A stretch of 64,000 nucleotides of DNA, taken from positions 2,976,001 to 3,040,000 of the forward strand of contig NZ_CP011371.1 in NCBI RefSeq assembly GCF_001017435.1, given 5' to 3'. Position numbers and translations under genes: made by a program. Origin of the DNA: Caldimonas brevitalea. Its GTDB lineage: Bacteria > Pseudomonadota > Gammaproteobacteria > Burkholderiales > Burkholderiaceae_C. The notes under the pieces are model-generated. The model ran no database searches, was not told the origin of the DNA, and saw nothing but the letters and a program-made list of their open reading frames with translations. Numbering within the stretch: the stretch's first letter is position 1; every line of letters starts with the position of its first letter. Below, in pieces: positions 35,524 to 44,005 of this stretch.

Positions 35524-36516
35524 TCACTCCACCCGGATGTCGAAACGCCGGGCGATGCCCTGCCAGATCTTCAGGTCGGCGGCCACCGTGCGGGCGAACT
35601 CGGCCGAGGTCTTGATCGGCAAGTTGGCCAGGTTCAGCTGCAGGAACCGCTCGCGCAGCTCGGGCGCCGTCAGCGCGCGGTTGACCTCGCGGTGCAGGGC
35701 CTCGACCACGGGCGCCGGCGTGCCTTTCGGGACGAACACGCCGTACCAGGCGTCGGCATCGAAGGGGATGCCCTGCTCGGCCAGGGTCGGCAGCTGCGCC
35801 GGCTCGGGCATGCGCTGGGAGCCGGACACCGCGATCGCGCGCAGCTTGCCGGCCTTGATCTGGCCCAGCGAGCTGGTGGCGTCGACAAACGCGATCTGCA
35901 TGCGCCCGCCCTGCATGTCCTGGTAGATCTGCGAGACGGTTTTGTAGGGCACGTGACGCAGATCAATGCCCGCGTGGTGCTTGATCAATTCCATGATCAG
36001 GTGGCCGGTCGAACCGATGCCCCAGGTGGCGTAGTCGTACTCGCCGGGGCGGGCCTTCACCAGGGCGACCAGGTCCTTGATGTTGTGTACCGGCAGGTCC
36101 GGGTGCACCACCAGGTGGACACCGCCGGAGGCGATCTGCACCACCGGCACCAGGTCGGTCAGCACGTCGAAGGGCAGGCGCGGCTGCACCGCCTGGTTGA
36201 CGACGGTGAACGACGAGCTGGCGAACAGCACGGTGTAGCCGTCGCCCGGCGACTTGATCGCGGCGCTGACCGCCAGCACGCCGTTGGCGCCCGGCCGGTT
36301 GTCGACCAGCACCGGCTGCTTGAGCGCGGCCGACAGCCGGTCGGTCAACACCCGGGCCAGGATGTCCGGCCCGCTGCCGCCGGCAGCCGGGATCAACAGC
36401 TTGATCGGGCGCGAGGGCCAGGGCGCCGGATCGGCGGCAAACGCGCCGTGGCTCAACGGCAGCGCCGCGAGGCCGGCCAGCAGGGTGCGGCGTGAGGGCT
36501 GGAAATCACGAGACAT
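35524..36516 (-). CDS. Bug-family tripartite tricarboxylate transporter receptor
   Basis: A 330-residue periplasmic binding protein with Tat-like signal (RRTLLAGLAALPLSHGAFA). Family signature: WPSRPIKLLIPAAGGSGPDILARVL at the mature N terminus, then NRPGANGVLAVSAA, GDGYTVLFASSS, and Venus-flytrap lobes. Such Bug receptors bind carboxylates and occur in large numbers in Burkholderiales. No TctA/TctB membrane genes are beside it. It is third in the operon after CMD-like and SDR genes, so it probably captures a substrate of that pathway. Confidence 0.93.
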   Translation of the reverse strand: MSRDFQPSRRTLLAGLAALPLSHGAFAADPAPWPSRPIKLLIPAAGGSGPDILARVLTDRLSAALKQPVLVDNRPGANGVLAVSAAIKSPGDGYTVLFASSSFTVVNQAVQPRLPFDVLTDLVPVVQIASGGVHLVVHPDLPVHNIKDLVALVKARPGEYDYATWGIGSTGHLIMELIKHHAGIDLRHVPYKTVSQIYQDMQGGRMQIAFVDATSSLGQIKAGKLRAIAVSGSQRMPEPAQLPTLAEQGIPFDADAWYGVFVPKGTPAPVVEALHREVNRALTAPELRERFLQLNLANLPIKTSAEFARTVAADLKIWQGIARRFDIRVE

Positions 36517-36541
36517 GGTGGGCTCCGGGTGTTGTTGTGCT

Positions 36542-37393
36542 TCAGGCGCTGCGGACCGCGCCGATGGACAGGCCGCCGTCGGCGATCAGCACCTGGCCGT
36601 TCACGTAAGACGATTCGGCGCTCAAGAGGAACAAGATGGCATGGGCGACCTCCCAGGCCGTGCCCTGGCGGCCGAACGGCAGCGGCCGCGCCGCCCGGGC
36701 CGGGCGCGCCCGGGAGGCGTCGCGACCGAGCGGTGTGTCGATCAGGCCCGGCGCGATGACGTTGGCCCGCAGCCCCTGCGGCTGGCCTGCGTAGGCGACC
36801 GCCCGCGCCAGCGCCGCAAGGCCGGCCTTGGACGTCTCGTACGCCGGCAGGCCCGACTGGGGCGAGATCGACGCGGTGGACGACACGAACACCATGCTCG
36901 CGCCCACCGGCATGCGGGCGGCGGCGGCCTGCGCACTGAGCATGTGGGCGCGCAGGTTGACGTTTTGCACCGCGTCCCAGGCGTCGGCGGTTTCGCGCCC
37001 GAAGCCGTTGCGGTTGGCGATGCCGACGTTCACCACCAGGCCGTCGAGCCCGCCGAGCGTCTCGTCGGCGGCCTGGACCATGGCCTCGATCGCGTCCGGC
37101 TGTGACACGTCGGCGGCAACGGCGCTGGCAAAGCCGCCTTCGCGGGTGATCCAGGCGGCGGTCTCTTTGGCTCCGGCGAGGTCGAGGTCGGCGCAGCACA
37201 CCCGGGCGCCTTCGCGCGCGCACAGCACGGCGATGGCGCGGCCGTTGCCCACGGGCGGTTCCGGTTCGTCCGGCGGGCTGGGCCGCTGGCCGGCGCCCAC
37301 CACCAGCACGCGGCGGCCGGCCAAGCGGCCGGCGGCGGCGGCCTGGCCCAGGGCTGGGTCGTACAACTGACGGTCGGGGCGGGTTTCAAGCAT
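36542..37393 (-). CDS. Short-chain dehydrogenase/reductase
   Basis: A 283-residue SDR. The nucleotide-binding region is the variant VLVVGAGQ...NGRAIAV, with a charged-proline insert in the glycine-rich loop; VVNVGIANRN replaces the usual NNAG; catalytic Ser in VFVSSTASISP and the YETSK Tyr-Lys pair are present. C-terminal VNGQVLIADGG is typical. It overlaps the upstream CMD-like gene by 8 bases, indicating translational coupling. Probably oxidises an alcohol or dihydrodiol in the same pathway. Substrate unknown. Confidence 0.88.
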   Translation of the reverse strand: MLETRPDRQLYDPALGQAAAAGRLAGRRVLVVGAGQRPSPPDEPEPPVGNGRAIAVLCAREGARVCCADLDLAGAKETAAWITREGGFASAVAADVSQPDAIEAMVQAADETLGGLDGLVVNVGIANRNGFGRETADAWDAVQNVNLRAHMLSAQAAAARMPVGASMVFVSSTASISPQSGLPAYETSKAGLAALARAVAYAGQPQGLRANVIAPGLIDTPLGRDASRARPARAARPLPFGRQGTAWEVAHAILFLLSAESSYVNGQVLIADGGLSIGAVRSA

Positions 37394-37946
37394 GGCGCAG
37401 CTCCAGGTTCTGGACGTCGACGTCCTCCAGGTCGACTTCCAGGTTCTCGAGCAGGCGCGACACCAGCATGTAGAAGCCGACGGTGACCAGGATCTCGATC
37501 TGCTGCGCCGGCCCGAAATGCGCCGCCAGCGCGGCATACAGGCTGTCGCTCGCCTTGACGTCGGCGACGCTGGCGTCGGTGAAGGCCAGGGCGGCGCATT
37601 CGGCGTCCCCGAGCCCGACGGCCCGCCACGCCTCGGCGCGCGAGTCCACCGTCAGCACCGTCTCCACCGCGGAATCGCTGACGCCAGCGGTGCGCGCCAG
37701 CTTGCGGTGCTGGTGCACTTCGTAGCCGGCGCCTGACAGCGCGCCCACCCGCAGGATCAGCAGCTCGCGCAGCGGAGGCGGCAGCGAGCTGTCGCGCAGC
37801 ACCGCCTGCCCGAGGGCGAGAAAGCCGGTCGCCACGCCGGGCGCGTGCGGCAGCAGCCGGAACAGGTTGAGCGGCGGCCGTTGCCGCAGACGCTCGCCCA
37901 GGACACCGGGCACGGTGTCGAGGTCCAGATAGGGGATGCGGGCCAT
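37386..37946 (-). CDS. Carboxymuconolactone decarboxylase family protein
   Basis: A 186-residue protein of the AhpD-like/CMD fold, containing LPPPLRELLILRVGALSGAGYEVHQHRKLARTAGVSD, where the usual CxxC of peroxidatic AhpD is replaced (no CxxC here) and the His pair in EVHQHR is kept. This points to a non-redox decarboxylase- or hydrolase-like role, not AhpD. First gene of an operon CMD-SDR-Bug receptor read on the minus strand, divergent from a LacI-type regulator gene. Confidence 0.85.
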   Translation of the reverse strand: MARIPYLDLDTVPGVLGERLRQRPPLNLFRLLPHAPGVATGFLALGQAVLRDSSLPPPLRELLILRVGALSGAGYEVHQHRKLARTAGVSDSAVETVLTVDSRAEAWRAVGLGDAECAALAFTDASVADVKASDSLYAALAAHFGPAQQIEILVTVGFYMLVSRLLENLEVDLEDVDVQNLELRHA

Positions 37947-37977
37947 GGGGGTCCTCCAGTTGTGATCGCGAGATCGA

Positions 37978-37993
37978 ATAAAAACGATTTTAT
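37978..37993. promoter_or_regulatory. Predicted LacI-type operator (imperfect palindrome)
   Basis: ATAAAAACGATTTTAT is a 16-bp dyad centred on CG with one mismatched pair. LacI/GalR regulators bind CG-centred palindromes. It lies 31 bases upstream of the CMD-like operon start, where a repressor could block its promoter. Confidence 0.5.
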
Positions 37994-38039
37994 ATACGGG
38001 TGCATCCGAGAAACAAGGGTTGCGATGGGGTAGTATCGA

Positions 38040-38049
38040 AAAACGTTTT
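38040..38049. promoter_or_regulatory. Predicted LacI-type operator (perfect palindrome)
   Basis: AAAACGTTTT, a perfect 10-bp CG-centred palindrome lying 15 bases before the LacI-type gene start. Its centre is 59 bp from that of the other palindrome in this 118-base divergent region. Confidence 0.5.
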
Positions 38050-38064
38050 AAGTGTTTTCCCTCA

Positions 38065-39114
38065 ATGAGCAAGACCAAACGTGTATCGGTTCGCGACGTT
38101 GCCGAGGCGGCCGGCGTCACCATCGGTTCGGTGTCGCGGGTGTTGAACGGCGGGCGCTACGTGAGCGCCGAGTTGAAGGCCAAGGTGCTGGCCGCGGCCG
38201 AACGGCTGCAATACCAGCCGCATGCCGGCGCCCGCAGCCTGCGCATGGGCCGTTCGCAGGCCATCGGCTGCATGGTCAGCGACATCGAGAACCCGCTGTA
38301 CGCCGGCTTCGTCGCCGCCGTCGAGGCGCATGTCGGCCAGCACGGCTACACGCTGCTGCTGGCCAACTCGCACCACAGCCGCCGCCGCGAAGCGGAGATC
38401 CTCGACATGTTCGAACGCCGCGGCCTGGACGGCGCGGTGGTGACCACCTCGTTCAACTGGGACGCACAGCAGCCCAACCCCTATTCGAAGTCCAGCCTGC
38501 CGCTGGTGATGCTCGATCGCGCCGCCCCGGTGGCGTGCGACCAGGTGCTGATGGCCCACCGCGAAGGCATCGACCAGGCGGTGCGTTACCTGCACAGCCT
38601 CGGGCATCGCCGCATCGCGCTGTTCACGGCCGGAGAAGGGCTGCGGCCCACCGACGAGCGTGTGGCGGGCTACCGTGAGGCGCATGCACGCCTGGGCCTG
38701 GACGTTGATCCGCAGTTGCTGCGGCTGGCCGCCATCCCCGGCGTCTCGGGTGCCGAGGACATGCACGCGCTGCTCGCGCTGGCCTCACCGCCCACCGCCC
38801 TCATCGCGCTCGGCAGCCGCTTGTTGTCGGGCGCGTTGCAAGCCGCGCGCCTCGCGGGCCGCCGTGTGCCCGACGACCTGTCGGTGGTCGCCATCAGCAG
38901 CGCCCCCTTGCTCGAGCTGGCCGACCCGCCGCTGACCTATGTGCATTTCAATCTGCAGCAAGCCGGCCGGGCGGCCGCCCAGCTGTTGCTCGACCGGCTC
39001 GACGGTGAACGGCGCGCCGAGCCCGAGGACGGGCAGCCGCCGGTCTGCCGCAGCGTCGAGATCGAGATGGAACTGGTGGTGCGGCGATCCTGTGCGCCGC
39101 CTGCCGCGACCTAG
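38065..39114 (+). CDS. LacI/GalR-family transcriptional regulator
   Basis: A 349-residue repressor: DNA-binding helix-turn-helix RVSVRDVAEAAGVTIGSVSRVLNGG at 6-30, hinge about 45-60 (YQPHAGARSLRMGRS), then a periplasmic-binding-like effector domain (IGCMVSDIENPLYAGFVAAVE). The start ATG was chosen because it places the HTH at residue 6 as usual. It is divergent from the CMD-SDR-Bug operon, and two CG-centred palindromes lie between, so it probably regulates that operon and itself. Inducer unknown. Confidence 0.92.
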   Translation: MSKTKRVSVRDVAEAAGVTIGSVSRVLNGGRYVSAELKAKVLAAAERLQYQPHAGARSLRMGRSQAIGCMVSDIENPLYAGFVAAVEAHVGQHGYTLLLANSHHSRRREAEILDMFERRGLDGAVVTTSFNWDAQQPNPYSKSSLPLVMLDRAAPVACDQVLMAHREGIDQAVRYLHSLGHRRIALFTAGEGLRPTDERVAGYREAHARLGLDVDPQLLRLAAIPGVSGAEDMHALLALASPPTALIALGSRLLSGALQAARLAGRRVPDDLSVVAISSAPLLELADPPLTYVHFNLQQAGRAAAQLLLDRLDGERRAEPEDGQPPVCRSVEIEMELVVRRSCAPPAAT

Positions 39115-39248
39115 CGCTGCTTCGCGAAAGCAAAAGAAACCTTTGTAGGTTGACGTCGCCCGGCGGACCTTTCAGGATGTGTGGCGACAGCGCCTCCTGC
39201 GTGCATTCCGGCGCGGCGGGAGCACGACGTCAACATCGAAAGGTTGGG

Positions 39249-40094
39249 ATGCAAGGCAGCGGCTCGGCAGTGCTGAGAGACAGCGTGTTGGCGCGCAACA
39301 ACGTACAGGTGCGCGGCCACGGCGACCGCACCCTGGTGTTTGCGCATGGCTTCGGATGCGACCAGAACATGTGGCGTTTTGTCGCCCCGGCCTTCGAGTC
39401 GCGCTACCGGATCGTGTTGTTCGACTATGTCGGCTGCGGCCGTTCGGATCTCGGCGCCTTCGATGCCGGCCGCTACGACCGGCTCGACGGTTATGCGCAG
39501 GACCTGCTGGACGTCTGCGATGCGCTGGACCTGCAGCAGGCCACCCTGATCGGGCATTCGGTGAGCGCGATGATCGGCGTGCTGGCGGCCGTGCGCGAGC
39601 CGGCCCGTTTTGCCGAACTGGTGATGATCGGCCCGTCGCCACGCTATCTGAACGACCCGCCCCACTATGTCGGCGGCTTCGAGCGCGAGGACCTCGAGGG
39701 CCTGCTGGAGCTGATGGAGCACAACTACCTCGGCTGGGCCGGTGCCCTCGCGCCGATGGTGATGGGCGACACCGCCGGCCCCGGCCTGACCGCCGAACTG
39801 GAGCACAGCTTTTGCTCGACCGACCCGGTGGCGGCGCGGCTGTTCGCCCGCGCGACGTTCTATGCCGACAACCGCGCCGACCTGGCCCGTCTCGACGTGC
39901 CCACCCTGATCCTGCAGGTCAGCGACGATGCGCTGGCGCCGGTGGGCGTCGGCGAGTTCATGCAGCGGGCCTTGCCGGGCAGCGAATTACACGTGCTGCA
40001 GGGCCACGGCCATTGCCCCCACATGAGCCAGCCGGGCGAGACCGTCGCGGTGCTCGACGACTATTTGCGCAGGCGGCATGGCGGCCAGGCCTGA
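39249..40094 (+). CDS. Alpha/beta hydrolase of the RsbQ/KAI2 type
   Basis: A 281-residue hydrolase. FAHGFGCDQNMWRFVAP and VLFDYVGCGRSD are hallmarks of the RsbQ/KAI2 group; nucleophile in GHSVSAMIG (Ser 104); acid in LQVSDDALAPV; His in GHGHCPHMSQP. In Bacillus subtilis RsbQ is a partner that activates the PAS phosphatase RsbP in energy-stress signalling. Here its last 17 bases overlap a gene encoding a PAS hybrid histidine kinase, so a similar ligand-to-PAS relay is likely (inference). The start was placed at the ATG preceded by AAAGG; upstream open frame is spurious. Confidence 0.88.
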   Translation: MQGSGSAVLRDSVLARNNVQVRGHGDRTLVFAHGFGCDQNMWRFVAPAFESRYRIVLFDYVGCGRSDLGAFDAGRYDRLDGYAQDLLDVCDALDLQQATLIGHSVSAMIGVLAAVREPARFAELVMIGPSPRYLNDPPHYVGGFEREDLEGLLELMEHNYLGWAGALAPMVMGDTAGPGLTAELEHSFCSTDPVAARLFARATFYADNRADLARLDVPTLILQVSDDALAPVGVGEFMQRALPGSELHVLQGHGHCPHMSQPGETVAVLDDYLRRRHGGQA

Positions 40095-41637
40095 GACCGG
40101 CACCGTCGGGCTGCCGCCCGACGCACCGTGCGGCGCCTTGGCGTTCGGCGACAACGGCGTCATCGTCGACGCCAACGCGCAGTTGCACGCCTGGCTCGGC
40201 TACGCCCCGGGCGAACTGGTCGGCCGCAGTGTCGACACACTGCTGAGCCCGTCCGGCCGGGTCTTCTACAGCACTCATTTTTTCCCCTTGCTGCGGATGC
40301 AGGGCCGGGCCGACGAGATCCAGCTGATGCTGCGCTCGGCCGGCGGCGAAGACGCGCCGTTCCTGATCAGCGGGGTGCGCGACACCACTGCCGTCCCGCC
40401 GCTGATCCGCTGCGCGCTGATGACCATGGGGCGGCGCCGGGAGTTCGAGGCGGCCCTGCTGGCCGCACGCAAGGCCGCCGAAGCCGCCACCCAGGCCAAG
40501 GACGAATTCCTCGCGATGGTGTCGCACGAGCTGCGCAATCCGCTCAGTGCCATCCTCGGCTGGGCCCGGCTGGCGCGTTCGGGCCGGCTCGACGCGGCCA
40601 TGATGGCGCGCGCGCTGGAGACCATCGAGCGCAATGCACTGGCGCAGACCCAGTTGATCGAAGACCTGCTCGACGTCTCGCGCATCGTCAGCGGCAAGCT
40701 GCGCTTGAGCCCGCGGCTGACCGAGCTGTCGGCGGTGGTCGCCGCGGCGCTCGACACCGCCCGCCCGTCGGCGCAGGCCAAGGGCATCAGCCTGCACAGT
40801 GCGCTCGACCCGGCCGCCGGGGCGGTCCACGCCGACCCCGACCGGGTCCAGCAGATGGTGTGGAATCTGGTGTCCAACGCCGTGAAGTTCACGCCCAAGG
40901 ACGGTCGTGTCCAGGTCTCCCTGACGCGAGCGGGATCGCGCGTGCGGCTGGAGGTGAGCGACACCGGCGCCGGCTTGTCGGCGGCGCAGATTCCGTATCT
41001 GTTCGACCGGTTCTGGCAGGCCGACCCCAGCGCGCAACGTGAAAAAACCGGCCTCGGCCTGGGCCTGGCCATCACCCGCAGCCTGGTCGAACTGCATGGC
41101 GGAACCCTCGAGGTGAGCAGCCCGGGGCCGGGCGAGGGCGCGACCTTCACGATCGAGTTCCCGCTCGCGGTCTCGGCCGCCTCGGGCCAGGTCGGCGGCT
41201 CGGCCCGGGCGGTGCTCGAGGCGCCGGAGCCGAGCGCGGCCACCGTGCTGCGTGGCGTTCGGGTGCTGGTGGTCGACGACGATGCCGAGGCCCGCGGCCT
41301 GTTGCGCCTGTTGCTGGTGGCCAGCGGCGCGCAGGTCGAGGTGGCGGGTTCGTGCGACGACGCCTTGCGCCGCCTCGAGGCCCAGGTGCCCGATCTGCTG
41401 ATCTCCGACATCGGCATGCCCGGGCGGGACGGCTTCGAGTTGATCCGGCAGGTGAGGGCGGGTGTCGTGCCCGCGGCTACGCGCATGCCGGCCGTCGCGG
41501 TGACCGGTTTGGCGCGTCCGCAAGACCGCGTGAACCTGTTGCGTGCCGGGTTCCAGGCGCACCTGTGCAAACCGGTGGAGCCGACCGAAGTGGTGGCGCT
41601 GGCCGCCGCGTTGGCCGCCCTCCCGAAGCCGGGCTGA
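40078..41637 (+). CDS. PAS-containing hybrid histidine kinase/response regulator
   Basis: A 519-residue soluble kinase. Residues about 20-120 are a PAS domain of the RsbP type (VIVDANAQLHAWLGY, then STHFFPLLRMQGRADEI). HisKA follows with phosphoacceptor His 150 (FLAMVSHELRNPLSAI), HATPase with WNLVSNAVKFTP, SDTGAGLS and GLGLGLAITRSLVELHGG, and a receiver domain (about 395-515) with VLVVDDDAEA and phosphoacceptor Asp in LLISDIGMPG. No membrane segment. It overlaps the RsbQ-like hydrolase gene, which suggests that the hydrolase product or the hydrolase itself is the input. Output is unknown because no DNA-binding or effector domain follows. Confidence 0.92.
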   Translation: MAARPETGTVGLPPDAPCGALAFGDNGVIVDANAQLHAWLGYAPGELVGRSVDTLLSPSGRVFYSTHFFPLLRMQGRADEIQLMLRSAGGEDAPFLISGVRDTTAVPPLIRCALMTMGRRREFEAALLAARKAAEAATQAKDEFLAMVSHELRNPLSAILGWARLARSGRLDAAMMARALETIERNALAQTQLIEDLLDVSRIVSGKLRLSPRLTELSAVVAAALDTARPSAQAKGISLHSALDPAAGAVHADPDRVQQMVWNLVSNAVKFTPKDGRVQVSLTRAGSRVRLEVSDTGAGLSAAQIPYLFDRFWQADPSAQREKTGLGLGLAITRSLVELHGGTLEVSSPGPGEGATFTIEFPLAVSAASGQVGGSARAVLEAPEPSAATVLRGVRVLVVDDDAEARGLLRLLLVASGAQVEVAGSCDDALRRLEAQVPDLLISDIGMPGRDGFELIRQVRAGVVPAATRMPAVAVTGLARPQDRVNLLRAGFQAHLCKPVEPTEVVALAAALAALPKPG

Positions 41638-41729
41638 GCGGCAGCTGAACGCGGCAGGGGCGGTCTGCAGCCGCGCAGGGATGGTGCGACACTTGCTCGT
41701 GAGACAGGACACTAGCAGGAAGCAGTTCG

Positions 41730-43415
41730 TTGACCCCCTCCGCCGGCCCCGATCCCACGCCTCCTTCCCCTTTGCAGACCCCCCATGCCGGCCGCACCCC
41801 CGCGGCCGATGACGACACCGGCGCCCTCGCGCCGCTGCGCCAGCCGGTGTTCCGGATGTTGTGGGTGACCTGGCTGACGGCCAACGTCTGCATGTGGATG
41901 AACGATGTCGCGGCCGCGTGGCTGATGACCTCGCTGACCACCTCGCCGGTGATGGTGGCGCTGGTGCAATCCGCCTCGACGCTGCCGGTGTTTCTGCTGG
42001 GCCTGCCGAGCGGCGCGCTGGCCGACATCCTCGACCGCCGGCGCTATTTCATCGTCACCCAGTTCTGGGTCGCCGCGGTGGCGCTGCTGGTCTGCGTGGT
42101 GGTGCTGTCGGACGGCATGAGCGCGCCGCTGCTGCTGGCGTTGACGTTTGCCAACGGCATGGGCCTGGCGATGCGCTGGCCGGTGTTCGCGGCCCTGGTG
42201 CCCGAGCTGGTGCCGAGGCCGCAGCTGCCCGCCGCGCTGGCGCTCAACGGCGTGTCCATGAATGCGTCGCGCATCATTGGGCCGCTGGTGGCCGGCGCCG
42301 TCATCGCCAGCTTCGGCAGCGCCTATGTGTTCGTGCTCAACGCGGTGCTGTCGGTGGTGTGCGGCTTCGTGATCCGCCGCTGGCAACGCGAGCAGAAGCC
42401 ACGGGCCCTGCCCGGCGAGCGGTTCTTCGGCGCGATGCGGGTGGGTGTGCAGCATGTGCGGCAGTCGCAGCGCATGCACGCCGTGTTGCTGCGCATCTCG
42501 CTGTTCTTCCTGCAGGCGAGCGCCTTGCAGGCGCTGTTGCCGCTGCTGGCCAAACGTATGGACGGCGGCGGTGCGGGCACCTTCACCTTGCTGCTGGCAG
42601 GCCTGGGCGTCGGCGCCATCGCCGCGGCGCTCTATCTGCCGCGGTTGCGCGGCCTGATGACGCGCGACCAGCTGGTGCAGCGCGGCAGCCTGGTGCAGGC
42701 GGCGGCCACCGTGGTGGTGGCGTTCTCGCCCAATGTCTACCTGGCGTTGCCGGTCATGGTGATCGCCGGCATGGCGTGGATCTCGGTCGCCAACTCGCTG
42801 ACCGTCTCGGCCCAGCTGGCCTTGCCCGATTGGGTGCGGGCGCGCGGCATGTCGATCTACCAGATGGCGCTGATGGGCAGCAGTGCGATGGGCGCGGCAT
42901 TGTGGGGGCAGGTGGCCAGCCTGAGCGACTTGCGCACTGCGCTGGTCGGCTCGGCGCTGTTCGGCCTGGTGGCCGTGGTGGCGGCGCGCCGCGTCACGCT
43001 CGAGGGCGTGGGCGAAGAAGACCTGACGCCCAGCCACAGCATCAAGTCACCGCCCACCGCCGAGCCGGTGGACCCGGACGCGGGGCCGGTGCTGGTCACC
43101 ATCGAGTACCGCATCGACCCGGCGCACGCGGTCGAGTTTCGCGCCGTGATGGAAGAAACCCGGCGCGCCCGGCTGCGCCAGGGCGCCTTGTCATGGGAGC
43201 TGTTCCGCGACACGGCGGACCCGAGCCGCTACATCGAATACCTGCTCGACGAGTCGTGGGTGGATCACCTGCGTCGCTTCGACCGTTTCACCGCCGCCGA
43301 CGATGCCTTGCGCGCGCGCCGGCTGCGTTTTCATATCGGCGACCAACCGCCGCTGGTGACCCGCTGCATCGCGCAGCCGGTCGACGCCCGGCGGGCTTCG
43401 CCACAGGAGTCTTGA
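41730..43415 (+). CDS. MFS transporter fused to an antibiotic-biosynthesis-monooxygenase-like domain
   Basis: A 561-residue fusion. The first ~440 residues form a 12-helix major facilitator of the DHA3/EntS type (LRQPVFRMLWVTWLTANVCMWMNDVAAAWLM at the start; GALADILDRRRYF between helices 2 and 3). The C-terminal ~110 residues are a small alpha/beta domain (PVLVTIEYRIDPAHAVEFRAVMEETRRARLRQG, then ELFRDTADPSRYIEYLLDESW) resembling ABM/dimeric ferredoxin-like folds. The start is TTG after AGGA; no in-frame ATG is available near the N terminus. Probably exports a small compound; the cytosolic ABM domain may bind or modify it. The stop overlaps the gloA start. Confidence 0.85.
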   Translation: MTPSAGPDPTPPSPLQTPHAGRTPAADDDTGALAPLRQPVFRMLWVTWLTANVCMWMNDVAAAWLMTSLTTSPVMVALVQSASTLPVFLLGLPSGALADILDRRRYFIVTQFWVAAVALLVCVVVLSDGMSAPLLLALTFANGMGLAMRWPVFAALVPELVPRPQLPAALALNGVSMNASRIIGPLVAGAVIASFGSAYVFVLNAVLSVVCGFVIRRWQREQKPRALPGERFFGAMRVGVQHVRQSQRMHAVLLRISLFFLQASALQALLPLLAKRMDGGGAGTFTLLLAGLGVGAIAAALYLPRLRGLMTRDQLVQRGSLVQAAATVVVAFSPNVYLALPVMVIAGMAWISVANSLTVSAQLALPDWVRARGMSIYQMALMGSSAMGAALWGQVASLSDLRTALVGSALFGLVAVVAARRVTLEGVGEEDLTPSHSIKSPPTAEPVDPDAGPVLVTIEYRIDPAHAVEFRAVMEETRRARLRQGALSWELFRDTADPSRYIEYLLDESWVDHLRRFDRFTAADDALRARRLRFHIGDQPPLVTRCIAQPVDARRASPQES

Positions 43416-43978
43416 TGAGCTTCACCACCGAAACCTATCCCGGCGTCCACGCCAGCCCGCCCGACGCCACCCGCGGCTTCGTCTTCAACCACACGATGCT
43501 GCGTGTGAAAGACCCGGCCGTCGCGCTCGACTTCTACACCCGCGTGCTCGGCCTGCGCGTGCTGCGCAAGCTCGACTTTCCGGAGATGAAGTTCTCGCTG
43601 TACTTCCTGGCCCGCGCGGAAGACACGACGGCCGCGCCCGACGACATCGGCCAGCGTACGGCCTGGACCTTCGCGCAGCGCGGCGTGCTCGAATTCACCC
43701 ACAACTGGGGCACCGAGGCCGACCCGGACTTCAAGTACCACGACGGCAACGCCCAGCCGCAAGGTTTCGGCCACATCTGCTTTTCGGTGCCCGACCTCGA
43801 TGCGGCGATCCGCTGGTTCGACGACAACGGTGTCACCTACGTCAAGCGGCCCGAGCAGGGCAAGATGCGCGACGTCGCCTTCATCAAGGACCCGGACGGC
43901 TATTGGATCGAGATCGTCGAAGCGGCCCGGCTGACGCAGCTGGGCCGGCCAGAGGCGGGGGTATCAGACCGGGCTTGA
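43415..43978 (+). CDS. gloA: Lactoylglutathione lyase (glyoxalase I)
   Basis: A 187-residue glyoxalase I. It converts the hemithioacetal of methylglyoxal and glutathione to S-lactoylglutathione. The four metal ligands are visible: His 26 (FNHTMLRVKD), Glu 93 (VLEFTHNWGTE), His 120 (GFGHICFSVPD) and Glu 166 (YWIEIVE). The FTHNWGTEADPDFKYHDGN block is typical of the family. The length fits the longer eukaryote-like/gamma-proteobacterial form, which tends to use zinc. Its ATG overlaps the preceding transporter stop (TGATG), so it is co-translated with it. Confidence 0.95.
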   Translation: MSFTTETYPGVHASPPDATRGFVFNHTMLRVKDPAVALDFYTRVLGLRVLRKLDFPEMKFSLYFLARAEDTTAAPDDIGQRTAWTFAQRGVLEFTHNWGTEADPDFKYHDGNAQPQGFGHICFSVPDLDAAIRWFDDNGVTYVKRPEQGKMRDVAFIKDPDGYWIEIVEAARLTQLGRPEAGVSDRA

Positions 43979-44005
43979 ACGGGAAGCCGTGCCGGGGTCT
44001 GGCGC

